Assembly (NCBI RefSeq): GCF_035222275.1
Contig: NC_085885.1
Coordinates: 3,534,001 to 3,598,000, forward strand
Length of the DNA stretch: 64,000 nt
Direction of reading: 5' to 3'
Source: Podospora bellae-mahoneyi
Taxonomy: Eukaryota > Ascomycota > Sordariomycetes > Sordariales > Podosporaceae
The notes beneath the pieces were generated by a model. The model was not told the DNA's origin. It saw only the letters and a program-made list of their open reading frames with translations, and made no database searches. Shown here in pieces: positions 22,291-34,494 of this stretch. Positions within the stretch are counted from its first letter, which is position 1; the number at the start of each line of letters is the position of its first letter. The translations under genes and the position numbers were made by a program.

Positions 22291-23434
22291 GTGACCTGCC
22301 GCGGGTTGGCAATAATGAATACATGAGTTTCCATGTATATGTTGAAGTTTTCTTCTCATCACGGCGTTTAGTGAATGAAACCTCCGTCGAGCTCAACCCT
22401 GGACTTTTGCTCCTCGCGATGACATAATGGGCATGAAAATTCTAATGATGTCACGATGCCTCAATATACTGGAATAAACTCTTGTACTCGTCAATGCTCT
22501 CTCTAATCAATTATGCAGTGCCTAGCACACCTCGGTACGTCGGTAAGGAAAAAAGAAGCTACTTTCAATGATGCCTGTAAGAGATGGTTAACTGGCCCTT
22601 CACAATAGGGGTGCCTTGAATCTGCCTATATTGAACTGATTGCCATGTCCTTAGAGATAGGTAGTCAAGAGGGGTTTGGTATATTCGCGAAAGGCTTGAT
22701 TCTACAGTCTACTACCGATTTCATGTGTCCCTATGCTGATAACTTCACTTAAGTTGTGGTTGCTCCCAGGGCACTGGTCTCACCTTTCCAGGCCACACCA
22801 CCCTCTCGTTGCTCTTAGGGCTGACTGGGTATTTCATACACTTTCTGTGTTTCTTCTCCGCTTTTTGTTACATTTGTAGGTAGATTATCATCACTGTCAT
22901 CCGTATTTTGCTTCATCTTCCAGGCCAGTGACCTTCGCCCTACATAAATAAGTTGGTGGATTGAGCCTTGAGCTTTTAATCCTCAACCTGGTGTAACTCC
23001 AGAATAGTTGGCAATGTGTGGAAGTGAGGCAACTGGTGAACTGAGGCAAAAGTGGTTGAATTGGTGAAAGGTGAAGCCGAGCCAACTGAAGAAGGTGAGC
23101 TTGGAAAGCATAGGCCAACCAGGTGGGCTGGCCAACACAACACAATGTCCTTGATTCGTCGGGTTTGCATACTGCATGCAATAGTTTCTGCCATTACATG
23201 CTAGATTCAGCTGTCAAGTAATTAAAGATTTGACACCCCATCTTCTTTCCCAATTTCCATAGCCTCCACTGTTGCATTCATTCCCTTCTCTGCGGCCAGC
23301 ACACACATGGTACCTACTTATTCTTGATTTCACAGCAGGTTGATCATCAAGCATTCAATACGTACAGACGGACATCTCCCAGTTTCCTTCAACATCTGTT
23401 GGCCACCAAATCTACGGTAGTGATCTAACCCAAC
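22291..23434. other. Intergenic, no gene seen
   Basis: About 1.1 kb without a natural frame. It marks the change from the clean gene set on the left to the region with many damaged genes on the right. Confidence 0.45.
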
Positions 23435-26400
23435 ATGGAGCCAACCACCAATGCGGCTCAAGTTGAGCCCTCAAGCGCGGCAATTACTACTACCAACGGC
23501 CCTGCTGCAGTTTTACGCTATCCGCGACGGCGACAGCCATACGACGTTCTAACCGAGAATGAGCTAAAGCAATCCAAGCGGAAGCTAGATAGAAGATTCT
23601 GGTATGCCTGTCGGGATAACAACCTCAAGAAGGCAAAAAGCTTTCTGGAACAGGGGGCGGATATCAACGTTGAAGGTCGCTATTTTAAACGCAAACGTCG
23701 TAGCCGTTCTCAAGATGGTCTGGCGAAGTCGGCTTCAAACACTGAGGAAGGCGATGACTCGACCACAGAAGCTTTTAAAAAAGGCCCACGGGGTTCTACA
23801 AGGCCTGCGATGGTGGAAACTTTCAGGAAGCAAAACGGCAACTATGGTATTACAAGCTCAAGCGCAAGAACCAAGAACTCTTGAGAGCCCATGTGGGAGA
23901 CGACAGCGATTATGACAGCGGCGATGACCGGCAAAGATAAGAAGCATCACACTGTTCCCGCAGTGTCAAGTATCATGATTCCGGACGGGTATCCGTGCTC
24001 TTCGTCGCTACACGCGAGAACCATCTCAAGATGGCCCAGTGGCTACTCAACCAGTCACATCTCGATAACACCGACAAGCAATATGACGGAGAATCAGTCT
24101 TGCACAAGGCTGTTGCAAGACAATCACATATCCTGGTTATGTAGATTCTCAAGGCCGGGGCTTCTGGCTCTCAAGCCAACGGAGCAGGGTATACACCCAT
24201 CCATTTGGCAGTCATATTCAATGACCCGACATGACCCGCGTTTTCCTGACTACTGAACTCTATTCCCCTGAAACTCTGACAGATCTATTGCTTCAAGTTA
24301 TCTCCACCCGCCAGTCTCGCCCCCCCAAGAATGCTGAGGTGGCAAAACTGCTGCTAATCTTTGGCGTGAACGTGAACTCAAAAAATCGCCGTGGTAAGCA
24401 AAAGGCCATATGGCGGCGTTTCTTTTACTAATATGATGACAGGAAGGTCAGCGCTGCAACTTGCTTACGATAGGTCCGATGTTGAAATGGTCAAGACGCT
24501 CTTTGCCTGGGGAGCCCAAATACCAGATGGTAGCGTTGGGGAACGTGCCGTGAGAAGTCTTTGTGGTGAGTCTTGGCAGACTCAGAATGAGACGGCACCG
24601 GACTGGAGCAGACAGTGCCATTCGAGGGAAGTTCTTGGGGATTTCAGAGTGTTCAGGCTCAAACTCATGTTCTCGTTCTACGCCCAAGGCAAAACCTATA
24701 TCTGGTCACAGTCTATTCCAGTCCCTAGACTTTTGGGGTAAGTGTGAAACGTACACACACGTCTTACCTGGAGCCAACCGGAAACTCGCCATTTTCTTGT
24801 CGTAGCGACCTGACTGACTTGAGATGCAGGGCTTCGAATTCTCACGACATTGGTATCCAAGGTATTCCAGGCCCACGTATCCGGTTCAACAGCACAACAT
24901 CATTCGTCACAGAAACAAGATCATGTCTCAGAACGATCGGAAGAAGAAGAAAGTGAGCCAGAGAAAAATTATGAACACGAAGAAGTAGGTGAACAATATG
25001 AAGAAGACGAAGCCGTGGCTAAGGGCCCCACGGCACTGTAGGAGCTGGAAGAGAATTATCTTAAACGGATACGTAACGACGGGTGGAAGATAGAGTCAAA
25101 AGAATACGCTGAGATGGATTCATCTACCAAATAGTAACGTAAGTATATACTCGAGGTACCTAGCGCAGAGGGGTTCGAGCCTCAATTGACCAACATTTCC
25201 AATAGATGACTTGGGTTAAGGTGCAGTTGATACGACGGTGCCCGCTCAGGCAAATGTACAATACTGACAGACACAGAACAGCGTCGCCAAAATCTGCGCC
25301 GTATATGAGTCCAACCAGAAAGAAGACCGATATTACACGGCGCGGTTCATAGACGAGACAAGGTGTGCCCGGAAGCATAGAGTTGAAAATAGCTACCATC
25401 GGTTTCCACATGTAGGTGACTGTTCCAAAATGTCAAACGATTGACAATAGCTGAAATCCACCTCAGGTACAAAGCCAAACAAATCACAGCAGAACTATGG
25501 CCACCTCCAGGGTCTCTCTTGTAGTAGGTCATCTGCTCTTCGAACTTCATTCGAGTTGTCATGTTGAGAATGCTGATCTGGGTTGTAAGGTTCCATTCGT
25601 TGACTTTTGAGTCTGAAATATATCTAATCCCAGACGAAACCCGCGGAAATTCCCTGAACCTCAATGAGAAACAGGTGGCCCTCAAGATCATGGAGGAATA
25701 TTCGGTCTTTACGACGGATCCCTTGGCCTACAGCTCCCCGAAACCTTAGACCAGGCATACTATGATGGATCTACATCCCTTTCGAAAAGAAACACAGACC
25801 AGGTGGTGTTCAAATGGTTGAAAGATCGGAATAGCGAACTATCCTCGAGCCATATCGCGGAAGCAGCCCCACGCGCAGAAGGGACAGAAACCGACACACT
25901 ACCTGCCGCGGTATCGCCCATAACAGAGACAACCAATCATGCAGCCGAAGGAACAAATCCTACTTCTGAGAACGCAGAGACCCTGCGAGCAGGAAACAAA
26001 TCACTGATCAAAAATCCCGTCAGTTGAATAATTATGTGTTGCTTCTTACCACTGTCACCATTGTTTTCATAAGTGTCAGGTTGTTGGGATTTACCCCCCA
26101 GCTCTTTCCCATCGTGCCCGGTAGCAATGCTTGTGAGTTGCGTTTGGAGATGTGACTAACAACAAGGGCTAGACACTTTGGCGTTCATGCTTGCTCTTTT
26201 TGCAATATCAATTGAAGGATTCCCGCTCAACGATGATGGAGAGCCTTCATATGAGTCCTCTTGGATCACAGGTCGATTGTGTGAGTAGTGCCTCATTTCT
26301 GGCCGACTGATTACCTGGCAGCCACTTGAATAGTGCTGATTTCGCATATTGTAGTTGCTGGTGAGTTGGTTAGCCTTTTGGCTATAGCTCTAGGGTTTTG

Positions 26401-26689
26401 GGCCATAAGACGCGCAAACAAAAAGGACGAAGAAAGTCTGCACCCAACCCTAAGAACGCTAGAAGACCTAGGTTTGGAGGTGCACGTGCATGACCAAGTA
26501 AATGAGAACACAACCCAGGTTGGACAGACCACCTCCAATGATGAATCTCCCGGTGGCCACCATTCTTGGGCAAGAGGCGGCATATTTGGACATATCAGGC
26601 AACGTAGACAACGGGATGGGCTAGACCTGGAACCTGATCAACAAACTGCTGGACCAACGACGACTGGAAGGACAACACCGGCCCATTGA
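23435..26689 (+). pseudogene. Decayed ankyrin-repeat protein gene with C-terminal membrane helices
   Basis: Starts with an ATG and an ankyrin-like helix pair (RRFWYACRDNNLKKAKSFLE), then FYKACDGGNFQEAKRQL, TRENHLKMAQWLL, YTPIHLAV, LLIFGVNVNSKNRRG and RSALQLAYDRSDVEMVKTLF, which are recognisable ankyrin units. The middle is acidic. The distal part has the motif LPETLDQAYYDG...DQVVFKW seen in fungal ankyrin/TM proteins, then three hydrophobic segments (VLLLTTVTIVFISVRLL, LAFMLALFAISI, VVAGELVSLLAIALGFWAI). At least three introns look intact (24393-24442; two near 26130-26340). The ankyrin part needs frame changes, one at an A6 run near 23775, and has in-frame stops, and another frame change lies near 26025. 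The 3' exons are clean, so a shorter 3' product is possible. Probably a host gene in decay. Confidence 0.6.
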
Positions 26690-26969
26690 ACGAGCGAGGT
26701 TGTGGCCGGCCAGTGCTCATAAAGATACATAATGAATGACGACTGATAGAGCCGGAGAAAATCGAACTGTGATTGTTTAATATGCAAGATGTCCCCAAAG
26801 CTTTGTCACTCTTTTTCCCTCTTCAAAGGGGGCGGCCACTCCAGAGCTACCTGACTCAGGTGTTTGTTACCTATCTATCAAGTGAGTCATCATGATTGAG
26901 GTAAAGACTGCAAATAAGCTTTTCTCGTCGCATAGGCCCTCCATAAATCTAACATCAAGCAAATGCAAT

Positions 26970-28836
26970 CTAAACCCTACCCCTGAGTCTAACCTCTACC
27001 CCCTTCTGCCTCCAAAACCAACTATTAACCGTCTCCCACTCCCTCTCCCGATCCGCCAGCGTAACCTCATACCTATTCAAAACCGTGGCCACAAGCTTAT
27101 ACGTTTCCACCAACGCCAAGTTCCTCCCCAAACAAATCCTCGACCCAGCCCCAAAGCTCAAGTCACAGGCATTCCACTTTTGCATTCTCTTTTTATACTC
27201 CTCATCGGTCTCCCCACCTTTGACATCCCGCAACCACCTCTCAGGCCTAAACTCGTCCGCATCAGAACCCCAAACAGTCTTGTTCCTGTTGCCAATATAA
27301 GGATTGATACCAACGGCCACCCCGCCAGGAACAAAGTCGCCGTTGGGAAGGGTGAACCCCTCAGCAGGGACATAACGCTCAAGCGGCATAGCCACAGCAG
27401 GATGAACACGGAGCGCCTCCCTGACCACAGCCTCGAGGTAGGGCAGCTGGCGAGCTTGAGAGTGAGGAAAGGCGTTGGAGTTTTCAATCCCCGCTGAACG
27501 AATCTCCCCTACCAGACGGGCGTAGACGGCTGGGTTCTTCAAGACGTAGTAAAAGATGGCTCGGATAGTGATGGCTGTCGTGTCTGCTCCCGCGATGAGG
27601 TTGACGAGCAAATACCCAAACACCATGCCGTCGTGGACGGTGTCGGGATGGGTATTCTTGGAATCGATAAAGTGTTGGAGGTAGTCGGGGACCTTGGGGT
27701 TGAAGTTCTTGTCTTGACCTTGCATGCGGGCGATGAGAGAGGTCATGGCGATGTTGGTGACGTTGCTGAGGTTGGGGGGACCGATGCGGAGGATGGGGTT
27801 CTTGTCGAGGAGGAAGTCCAGCCAAGGGATCTGGCCGACGGAGGCGAAGTAGTCGAGGGATTTGTCGGCTGTGGTGATGGAGCTGTCAAAGTCGTGACCT
27901 TGGGTCATGTAGCCGAAGGATTTGGAGAAGGTGACCGAGGTGATGAGGTCCCAGGCATCTGGAGAGGAAAGTCGAGTTAGCTGCCTGTGTGCGATTGAAG
28001 GGAGATGAGAATGCAAAGATAGGTAGGCAGGGGAACTGACAGAATGCAACCCATTCTCCCAAATCACAGGTCCCCTGACCGCCTTTGGCAAAACGATTGT
28101 CGAGCTGTTGCATGAGCTCTCCGAGAACGTTGTCCATGTGTGACTCGAGGGCCAGTACACTGCCGAGAGAGTAATGCTTGACAATCGGACGCTTCATTTG
28201 AGCGTGCTCAGTCTGATCGGTGGTGCTGAACATATCTATTGTGTTGTCAGCCACAACTCTAGGACGTCCAGGCATTGAAGGCAACAAACGGTAGGTAATT
28301 TTCCCATTGACGAGGGCACTGTTGTTGTGGTAGAACTCGGTCTGAGAAGTTTCGATGTTAGTAAAGTTGACGGCATAACCTCGTTGTAGGTAGGAACACA
28401 AACCTTGCGCCATTTTCCATCTGTGCCATACAACAGTTTGGATAACTCGGGGTAATCGAGATCCAGTAAGTTGGGACCAATGCGCACCACTGGTCCATAC
28501 TTGTCGTGAAGCCTCTTCATGGTCAACTCATACTTGCCGGTTCTTACATGATAAAGACGCCAGAGGTTTGTGTATCCTGATTGTGACAGTATGATCAGCA
28601 GATGCCGAGCATAGGGTGGCTGACTGAGAATGGGTAAACATACCGGCGAGGAAGGGGCCTGGATACCCACGCAATGGAGATGTAGCCCATGAAAATGTGA
28701 ACCAAAGAAGCAAAGTGACAATGGGAGCAACAAGCACAGTTACAGCCAGTCTGGCCAGAATACGACTGTCTAAAGTGGGCAGACTCCCGTAGCGGAAAGC
28801 AACAAGTGAATCGAGGACTCCGTTTGATGTCGACAT
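26970..28836 (-). CDS. Cytochrome P450 monooxygenase, pisatin-demethylase-like
   Basis: Four exons, 28644-28836, 28404-28576, 28041-28341 and 26970-27958, give 551 residues with no break. An N-terminal membrane anchor (LAVTVLVAPIVTLLLWFTFSW) is followed by a Pro-rich hinge. P450 landmarks are the I-helix AGADTT, ExxR in VVREALRVHP, and the heme loop FGAGSRICLG with ligand Cys498. Segments such as YAWDLITSVTFSKSFGYM resemble fungal pisatin demethylase-type P450s. It should be an ER-bound haem oxygenase acting with a P450 reductase, on an unknown substrate: either detoxification of plant compounds or a step in a metabolite pathway. Introns use GTATGT, GTTTGT and GTCAGT donors. Confidence 0.92.
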
Positions 28837-30197
28837 CCTGATGTTGCAGCGTGTGTGAAAAAAAGATACAACAGGCAGCCCAGCTTCGGAAAGAATATCC
28901 AAGGATAAAAGTTGCTTTCATGAGGCAGTTCCGGTGTATAAAGCCCCACGAGCATGCTTTCTGCCCCGCCCCCCTTTACCCCCCTGATTGGTTTACCCCC
29001 AACATCCCGATATCATTCCTGCCCCCTCGCTCACTTAGCTTCGGTCTTTCTGCTCCCAGCGAGAAGCCCACACAATGCCCAGAGGCTGACTGTAGTACCG
29101 GGGGAGGGGGCCAGATGTGGTGTCCGGGCCCAGGTCTAGCGGCACTGTAGTGACTGGGCACAAATGTTGATCTCAACCAGCTATCTCGGACGCCTCAACG
29201 CCGCTTCATTTAGAAGCAAGGCTATATTGGATGCCTTATGCGTGTGGCAGCCAGACAAATTGCACATTTGGGAATTCAAACGCGTAACATCAAGCTAATA
29301 TTGTCTGACTGCTCATTAAGCTGTGGCCAGGAGGGCGTCAACCCCTGAGGCGGAAAGTCAACAAATTTTCGAACATGTCATCTCACACTGAAAAGCAGGA
29401 AGAAGGGTGAGAGTGGGGACAAACCTCGGATATACCTCCGTAATCAACCACGGCTTGCCTGATTTGGCAAGGGAACACGAGCCTTGGGTTCATGCTGCCT
29501 GGGACAGAGAACACTACCTGTAGATACAACAGTGATAATGTAGCTGCCGGCAGTTTGATCAGGCAATAGTTGGACAGTGCCAGACTTTCTTCGTCCAAAA
29601 ACTGTGTAGATCTTGCAATGAGACGGTGGGGCAGTGCGTCTATCCATGAGGTCCCCGTGTTACATTGCGTTCTTCAAGGCCTCGGCATCACTAGCGTGGG
29701 TGGCTTTCCAGGAAATGGAACTCTGCTTCTGACAGCGGGTGCGGCCCTTTCCCGTTTCTGGTCTGTGTCACTCTGGGGTTGGATCCTTCGCCTTACCCTC
29801 CCGTCCTTGGCAACGGGGAATCTTGTCCATACACGCAGGTTGAACTCCATAGCAAGTCCTGATCAATGACTGTCAACTCTCTGGGAATGAGGAGGTAGAC
29901 ACACTACTTCCATTGAACTTCCCTTCTGTCATATCTAACGCCACTCTGGCACCACTTCGAAATTCCAAATGCACAAAAGAGGAGATACTTAGACGCCACA
30001 ATCCATTGCAGTCCCCGGCAAGGAGAATCTGGCAACCCGTTATTGGGTGACCCAAAATGCTGTGTCTGAATATTGTTTAAGGCTCCGCTCCTGGCCCGGG
30101 AAACTTCCCCGACAGCCCCTGTCATGCCTGATCATCTTATACATCATATCATGGCAGCAGATCACCCAGTTATCCTGGCACGCACACTGTGCTTTCT
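28837..30197. other. Intergenic, no gene seen
   Basis: About 1.36 kb upstream of the P450. It includes C-rich tracts near 28965-29005. No natural coding frame, repeat or RNA gene was recognised; P450 promoter elements are presumably at its left end. Confidence 0.45.
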
Positions 30198-30959
30198 TCA
30201 GTTTCCCAAATCTTCACCGGCTTCTTGCATTTTCCCCGCTTTGGAAGTCAGAAATTCAAGCAACTCCAGCGAATCGTCCTGCTCCTCGCCCAACGCAATC
30301 GATGGTTCCTTGCGCATGTAAAATGGAAACTCAAACGCCGCGCTTGGAAGAAACCGGCATACTCCCAGTCGACTATCACTTTTATGCGCAACGTCTCAGG
30401 GTCAACGACTACATTGTGCTGTGAGCAGTCAGGATGACAAAAGACGTAATCTTCACCGTCTTTTGCCGCCGACTCCTTGCAGGACGACCAATTGTCTTCT
30501 CTGGGTGATCCCAAAGACACGATACGGAGGGATCACAATCCCAGATGGTCCACTGAGGCGCTTGGATTTGATTCCTTTCAACTTAGCCAGGTGTTTCTCC
30601 AGCTCCACACGAGCGGCGGCTTTCTGCGTCTCGTCTTTCAAGTCTGACATGTTGACCCCGTCAATGTTTTGAGATATCAGGTAGTAGGCGTCGTCGTCTT
30701 CAAAGCCGCAGTATATGTCGGGGACAGGGATGTCGGTGTGCTGCCGGATGAAGCGGAGCGCGGCAGCTTCGTTCATGAGGAGCTCTTTTCGCAGTCGAAG
30801 AACGTGGGTTTTGCCTTTCCAGTTGGTGATGAATTCTTTTGGTCGGAGGGACCTCTTGATGAAGGCGTTGCCGCGAATGTACTACTTTCTTTCGGGTGTC
30901 ACAGCGCAGTAGCCATCTTCTCTGGCTGGGTGCGGTTCTCGTGGCTTCGGGTTAGACAT
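30198..30959 (-). pseudogene. Damaged aminoglycoside phosphotransferase (APH)-fold kinase gene
   Basis: The segments follow the fungal APH-family order on the minus strand: NEAAALRFIRQHTDIPVPDI and DDDAYYLISQNIDG (N-lobe), SGIVIPPYRV, the catalytic stretch FCHPDCSQHNVVVDP (HxDxxxxN pattern), VIVDWEYAGFF (metal-binding Asp) and a tail AFEFPFYMRKEPS. To read through one must change frame twice, after PPYRV and after YAGFF, and an in-frame TAG precedes YIRGN near the start. The stop could sit in an unrecognised 5' intron, but the two frame changes fall inside conserved blocks. In fungi this family phosphorylates small molecules; drug resistance is not implied. Sequencing error cannot be excluded for single-base indels. 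Confidence 0.65.
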
Positions 30960-31440
30960 TGGGCTTCGGAAATAACAAAGAACTGGTATTGCTTTTTTTT
31001 GGTGCCCGGTAAGTTTCACTGAGTTTTTGGTGTACAAGTTGCGAAGCAGTGAGGTGGAAATTGAAGGATGGGCAAAAGAAGAGCGCCATTACAAAGGCGG
31101 GGAAGCAGGCGGATGGCGAAGGCACAGCACTTGGAATCCAAACGCACGTTGGCAGTTTCAAGAATGCTCCATTGGGTAATACAACCTACACCAGGCGATT
31201 CCAGTGATCCCATATCTCGGTATCACAAAGATCTATCCATGTTTCTGGGTCGTACAACAGGCAAAGTATCTCTTGGATATAAGATGTCCAAGAGCCTGCT
31301 TGTGAAGCAAACTTCTGTCATTTCAGAACCTACCTACCTATTCAGCATTGCATCAGAGGCCAACTTGTCAAAATCATCTAGAACATATATGGATCACGAA
31401 CGCCCACCAGCCTCTCAAATCGAAACAAGAAACGTTCAGC
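30960..31440. other. Intergenic, no gene seen
   Basis: Separates the damaged kinase gene from the zinc-ribbon micro-ORF. Only one unnatural open frame is present. No repeat was recognised. Confidence 0.4.
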
Positions 31441-31533
31441 ATGCCTTCAGAGGTCTATTCTTGCAAAAACTGCGGGACCGAAGTCTCAAGCACCCAACCA
31501 AAGTGTCCATCTTGTGATAAGGCCCCTGCTTAG
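31441..31533 (+). CDS. Possible zinc-ribbon microprotein, 30 residues
   Basis: ATG to TAG encodes 30 residues: a short lead (MPSEVYS), the first knuckle CKNCG, about 12 residues, and the second knuckle CPSCDK. Two CxxC knuckles at this spacing are what a small zinc ribbon uses. The ATG context (cttc agc atg) is acceptable. There is no signal peptide. It may be a free-standing microprotein or the last exon of a longer, unrecognised gene, since the frame is open upstream to about 31348. No family name is claimed. Confidence 0.42.
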   Translation: MPSEVYSCKNCGTEVSSTQPKCPSCDKAPA

Positions 31534-32018
31534 ATCAATGGGGAGATGCCGGCAGTCAGGACTGTTTTCATCAACTCGCATAATCCTTCTGTGCATCTCT
31601 CATAAAATGAACACGCTTTATATGCTGCAGACTATGCTATGCACTCATGTACTAGGGTAGCACAATATAACTCTGCCGTACTTTACCATACCTTGCCTGT
31701 GCACGGTGCGGAAGATCCCCCCAGTCCCGACGGCAGGCAAATCCAAGAACAGGAAGTGTCAGCGAGAGACGTTGCTAAGTGGTTGCCGGTTTCTTCAATA
31801 CCTATCTGTCACATTCTAGAACCTTGCCGTTGTCACTTTTCATTACATACCTGTCAGCTCACGTAGGTAGGTACCTTGCTTTGCTTGTGCTCCTGCATTA
31901 TGGATACCCTGCTGAAGAACGTCCAACTTGATGATGAACAGTCCCTTGCATGGAGCGGCCGGCACTCAACTCGCTTCACCCCCATGCCACCCAACCCCTG
32001 ACGCCGCCAATACCCGTT
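31534..32018. other. Intergenic, no gene seen
   Basis: Contains a short taggtaggta motif near 31863, a sequence type that recurs in other gaps of this window. No gene was recognised. Confidence 0.4.
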
Positions 32019-32264
32019 TTATTCACTCAAAGAGGGAGACGACATCGAGGACACCGAGAACCCGGTCATCCGGTCGAAATTTGCGCGCCACAGTCTTGTC
32101 TGCTTATCTGACTCCTTGGTGGATTCGCTGATCATGTCAACGGGCGAGACCCTGCGGTCTTCCATGAACATGGATAGAAACCGGTATTGAGACTTTTCCT
32201 TCAGATTTCTTCTTCTGGTGATCTCTTGCTGAATCCTGGCATGAGATATCTCCGAGAGTGGCAT
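32019..32264 (-). CDS. Possible small orphan protein, 81 residues
   Basis: The first true ATG is at 32264 (MPLSEISHARIQQEITRRR). The frame is charged and helix-prone, then Ser-rich at the end, with natural composition for its whole length. It is divergent from the rhodopsin-like gene, whose start is about 225 bases away. The family is not recognised. It could be a real small gene or the last exon of something whose upstream exon I cannot see. Confidence 0.3.
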   Translation of the reverse strand: MPLSEISHARIQQEITRRRNLKEKSQYRFLSMFMEDRRVSPVDMISESTKESDKQTRLWRANFDRMTGFSVSSMSSPSLSE

Positions 32265-32488
32265 CAGGGGCAGCTGCGAGTCTTCGGGCACAGTCCGTTA
32301 TGCGACGACAACCACAACAAAAAGGTAGATGTCTACACTGTCGTCTCCCGAATATTAAGACTTGACAACCTGAAGTAGGTAAGAACAGAACAACTCACAC
32401 CTACGATATATATCCACTTGTTCACTTCAATCCGAGAACGAGTCAGAGCTAGAAACCAAATTGAGACCGACATCAACTTGCCTTCATC

Positions 32489-33857
32489 ATGACGCTCGGA
32501 GGCGATGGCCCATGGGCTGTCTCCGTCATGTGGATAGTTACAGCCCTTACCTTTGTCTTCGTTCTCCTCCGCATCTACACCAGGGCCTACGTGGTGGGAA
32601 GCTATGGGCTGGATGACCACGTCTACAACTTAGCGTTTGTGAGTTTGCCTTTACCCAAAGCTCCATCGAACTAATTCTGACGTTCAACACAGGTTCTCCT
32701 GCTGTGCTACACAATCATGACAACCATCGCAGCCCAATACGGCTTCGGCCAAAACATGTTCGACATACAGGAAGTTGAAGACCTTGTCAGAGCTATTTTG
32801 TTCGAGGCAATCGGCCAAACATTTGCGGTAGTCGGCATGGCGGTGGCAAAGTGGTCGCTGGGTCTCTTCTTGCTGCGCCTTGTCACGCAAAGATGGCACA
32901 AGGTCGTCATATGGATTACGATGGGAAGCTTGCTGGCAGCGTCTATATCTGTCTGCTTTGTGTTCTGGCTGCAATGCTCGCCACCGGCTTACCTCTACGA
33001 CAGGAGAATTCCTGGGGGTTACTGCTACATCAACACCACGCCAGTGTCATTTACCTTGTGCAGTACGTCTTCTCTCCGACTGAAAAAAGATTCCTTTCTG
33101 ACAGATTGAACAGTCCTCTGCGTCATTGCAGACTTCTTCTTCGCCATCTTCCCATGGGTCTTCCTCTGGAAGCTCCAGATGAGCCAGCGGGAGAAGATTA
33201 TCATTGCCGCAAGTATGAGTCTTGGGTTGATCGCCGGTGCATGCGGTATTAAAAGGACCATTGAAGTCCCCAATCTGTCAAGTACAAACTACACCAGTAA
33301 GCCGTTCCTAGTCGCCTCTTTCCCTTCATATTTCGCTGACAATGGTCGACATAGAGGACACAGTTGGTCTCATTGTTTGGTCCGCTGCCGAAATCGCCAT
33401 CACCATGATCTGCATTGGCGTCCCTGTCGTCCGCCCCCTCTACAAAGGCTTCATCGACAAGCTCACGTCCCGCGCCACCCGCTCAACATCCGGTTACAAG
33501 AAACAAAGTGGTCCACGATACGGGCTCAAGACATTTGGGGGGAGCACCATGCCTGGAGCGAGTCGGTGGCATGCTGAGACAACTGATGGGGAGGAGGGTG
33601 ATGACAAAGCAAAGAAAGCCGAGCAACGGACAAGGCAGCTGAAGATGGGCGTGAACGGCCCCTTCACTCATACCAAGGCTGTTGGTGGGAGGACCATGCC
33701 GGCTAATACGAGTGATGAGGAGATTTTGGGGCAAGAGTATCGACAGAACATGACGGATAACGTGGAGGATGGAAGTGGGAGGGGTAGTAACATTCAGGTT
33801 ATCGAGACTTGGACTGTTGATCGGTCGTCACCGGTTGGGTCGCGGGGGAGGTATTGA
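32489..33857 (+). CDS. Fungal rhodopsin-like seven-helix membrane protein
   Basis: Four exons, 32489-32638, 32693-33062, 33114-33296 and 33355-33857, give 401 residues without a break; donors are GTGAGT, GTACGT and GTAAGC. Helices are visible at WAVSVMWIVTALTFVFVLL, FVLLLCYTIMTT, FAVVGMAVAKWSLGLFLL, VVIWITMGSLLAASISVCFV, VIADFFFAIFPWVFLW, IIAASMSLGLIAGACGI and DTVGLIVWSAAEIAITMICI. Motifs RIYTRAYVVGSYGLDDHVY (first loop) and QCSPPAYLYD match the fungal rhodopsin-domain family (PTH11-like relatives). The tail is cytoplasmic, charged and Gly-rich. No ligand is known. These proteins are numerous in plant-associated fungi and often lie near accessory genes. Confidence 0.88.
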
Positions 33858-34420
33858 GTTGTCGGTCTGCCGCGGAGGTGACCATCAGCAGAGCAGTGGG
33901 CCAGTGTTGAGATGTCACAATATTGTATCTTAACGGATTTGTTCAAGCTTTGTAATTCCGAGATCCTGTCTGCCTACCTAATCACAGTTCTCGGGGCTTT
34001 TTGGATGCTTGATGCTGTTGGTTGGACTTGGCTACTGATGACATAATTCATGACAACCAACAAACTCCGCGGCGGCGCCGGAGGATCGATCCCACCATAA
34101 TTCCCGAAATGGTGACACTGGGCTCAGAGTCCTTGAGCTCGGCGGAGATATGTCATTGTTAGACTTGGAGGTGAGCAAACACTCTCTCTTCACGATTACG
34201 TACCCCATGAATATCTTAGGGGAATTATATCGAATCAAGCCCTGCACTTTGCATGTGATGGATGAACTGGACTGTCATGATGACTGCCGATTCGGCTGGT
34301 GGAACCATGACAGATGTGCCCGAAGTCACTTTGATGTCTGCGGTAAGATAACACCTATTGTGGCAAGAGATGTTCTTAACGACATCCATGTGATCCGTTC
34401 AACCAGCTACCTGCAAAAGG
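33858..34420. other. Intergenic, no gene seen
   Basis: Spans the 3' end of the rhodopsin-like gene and the upstream region of the secreted hydrolase. No natural frame. Confidence 0.4.
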
Positions 34421-34428
34421 TATATAAG
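34421..34428 (+). promoter_or_regulatory. TATA box of the secreted hydrolase gene
   Basis: TATATAAG lies 67-74 bases before the ATG at 34495, a usual spacing for a fungal TATA promoter with a short leader. A pyrimidine/CAA-rich leader (cactatcaacatcttcag) follows. Confidence 0.6.
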
Positions 34429-34494
34429 GGATGTCTGGTGCCTACAACAGATTAACCCTTCACTATCAACATCTTCAGTATCACCTCCAACAAC

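Noticed and set aside
25165-25190. ggttcgagcc resembling a tRNA B box
   Set aside because: No matching acceptor, D and anticodon stems around it; the T-arm does not pair properly.
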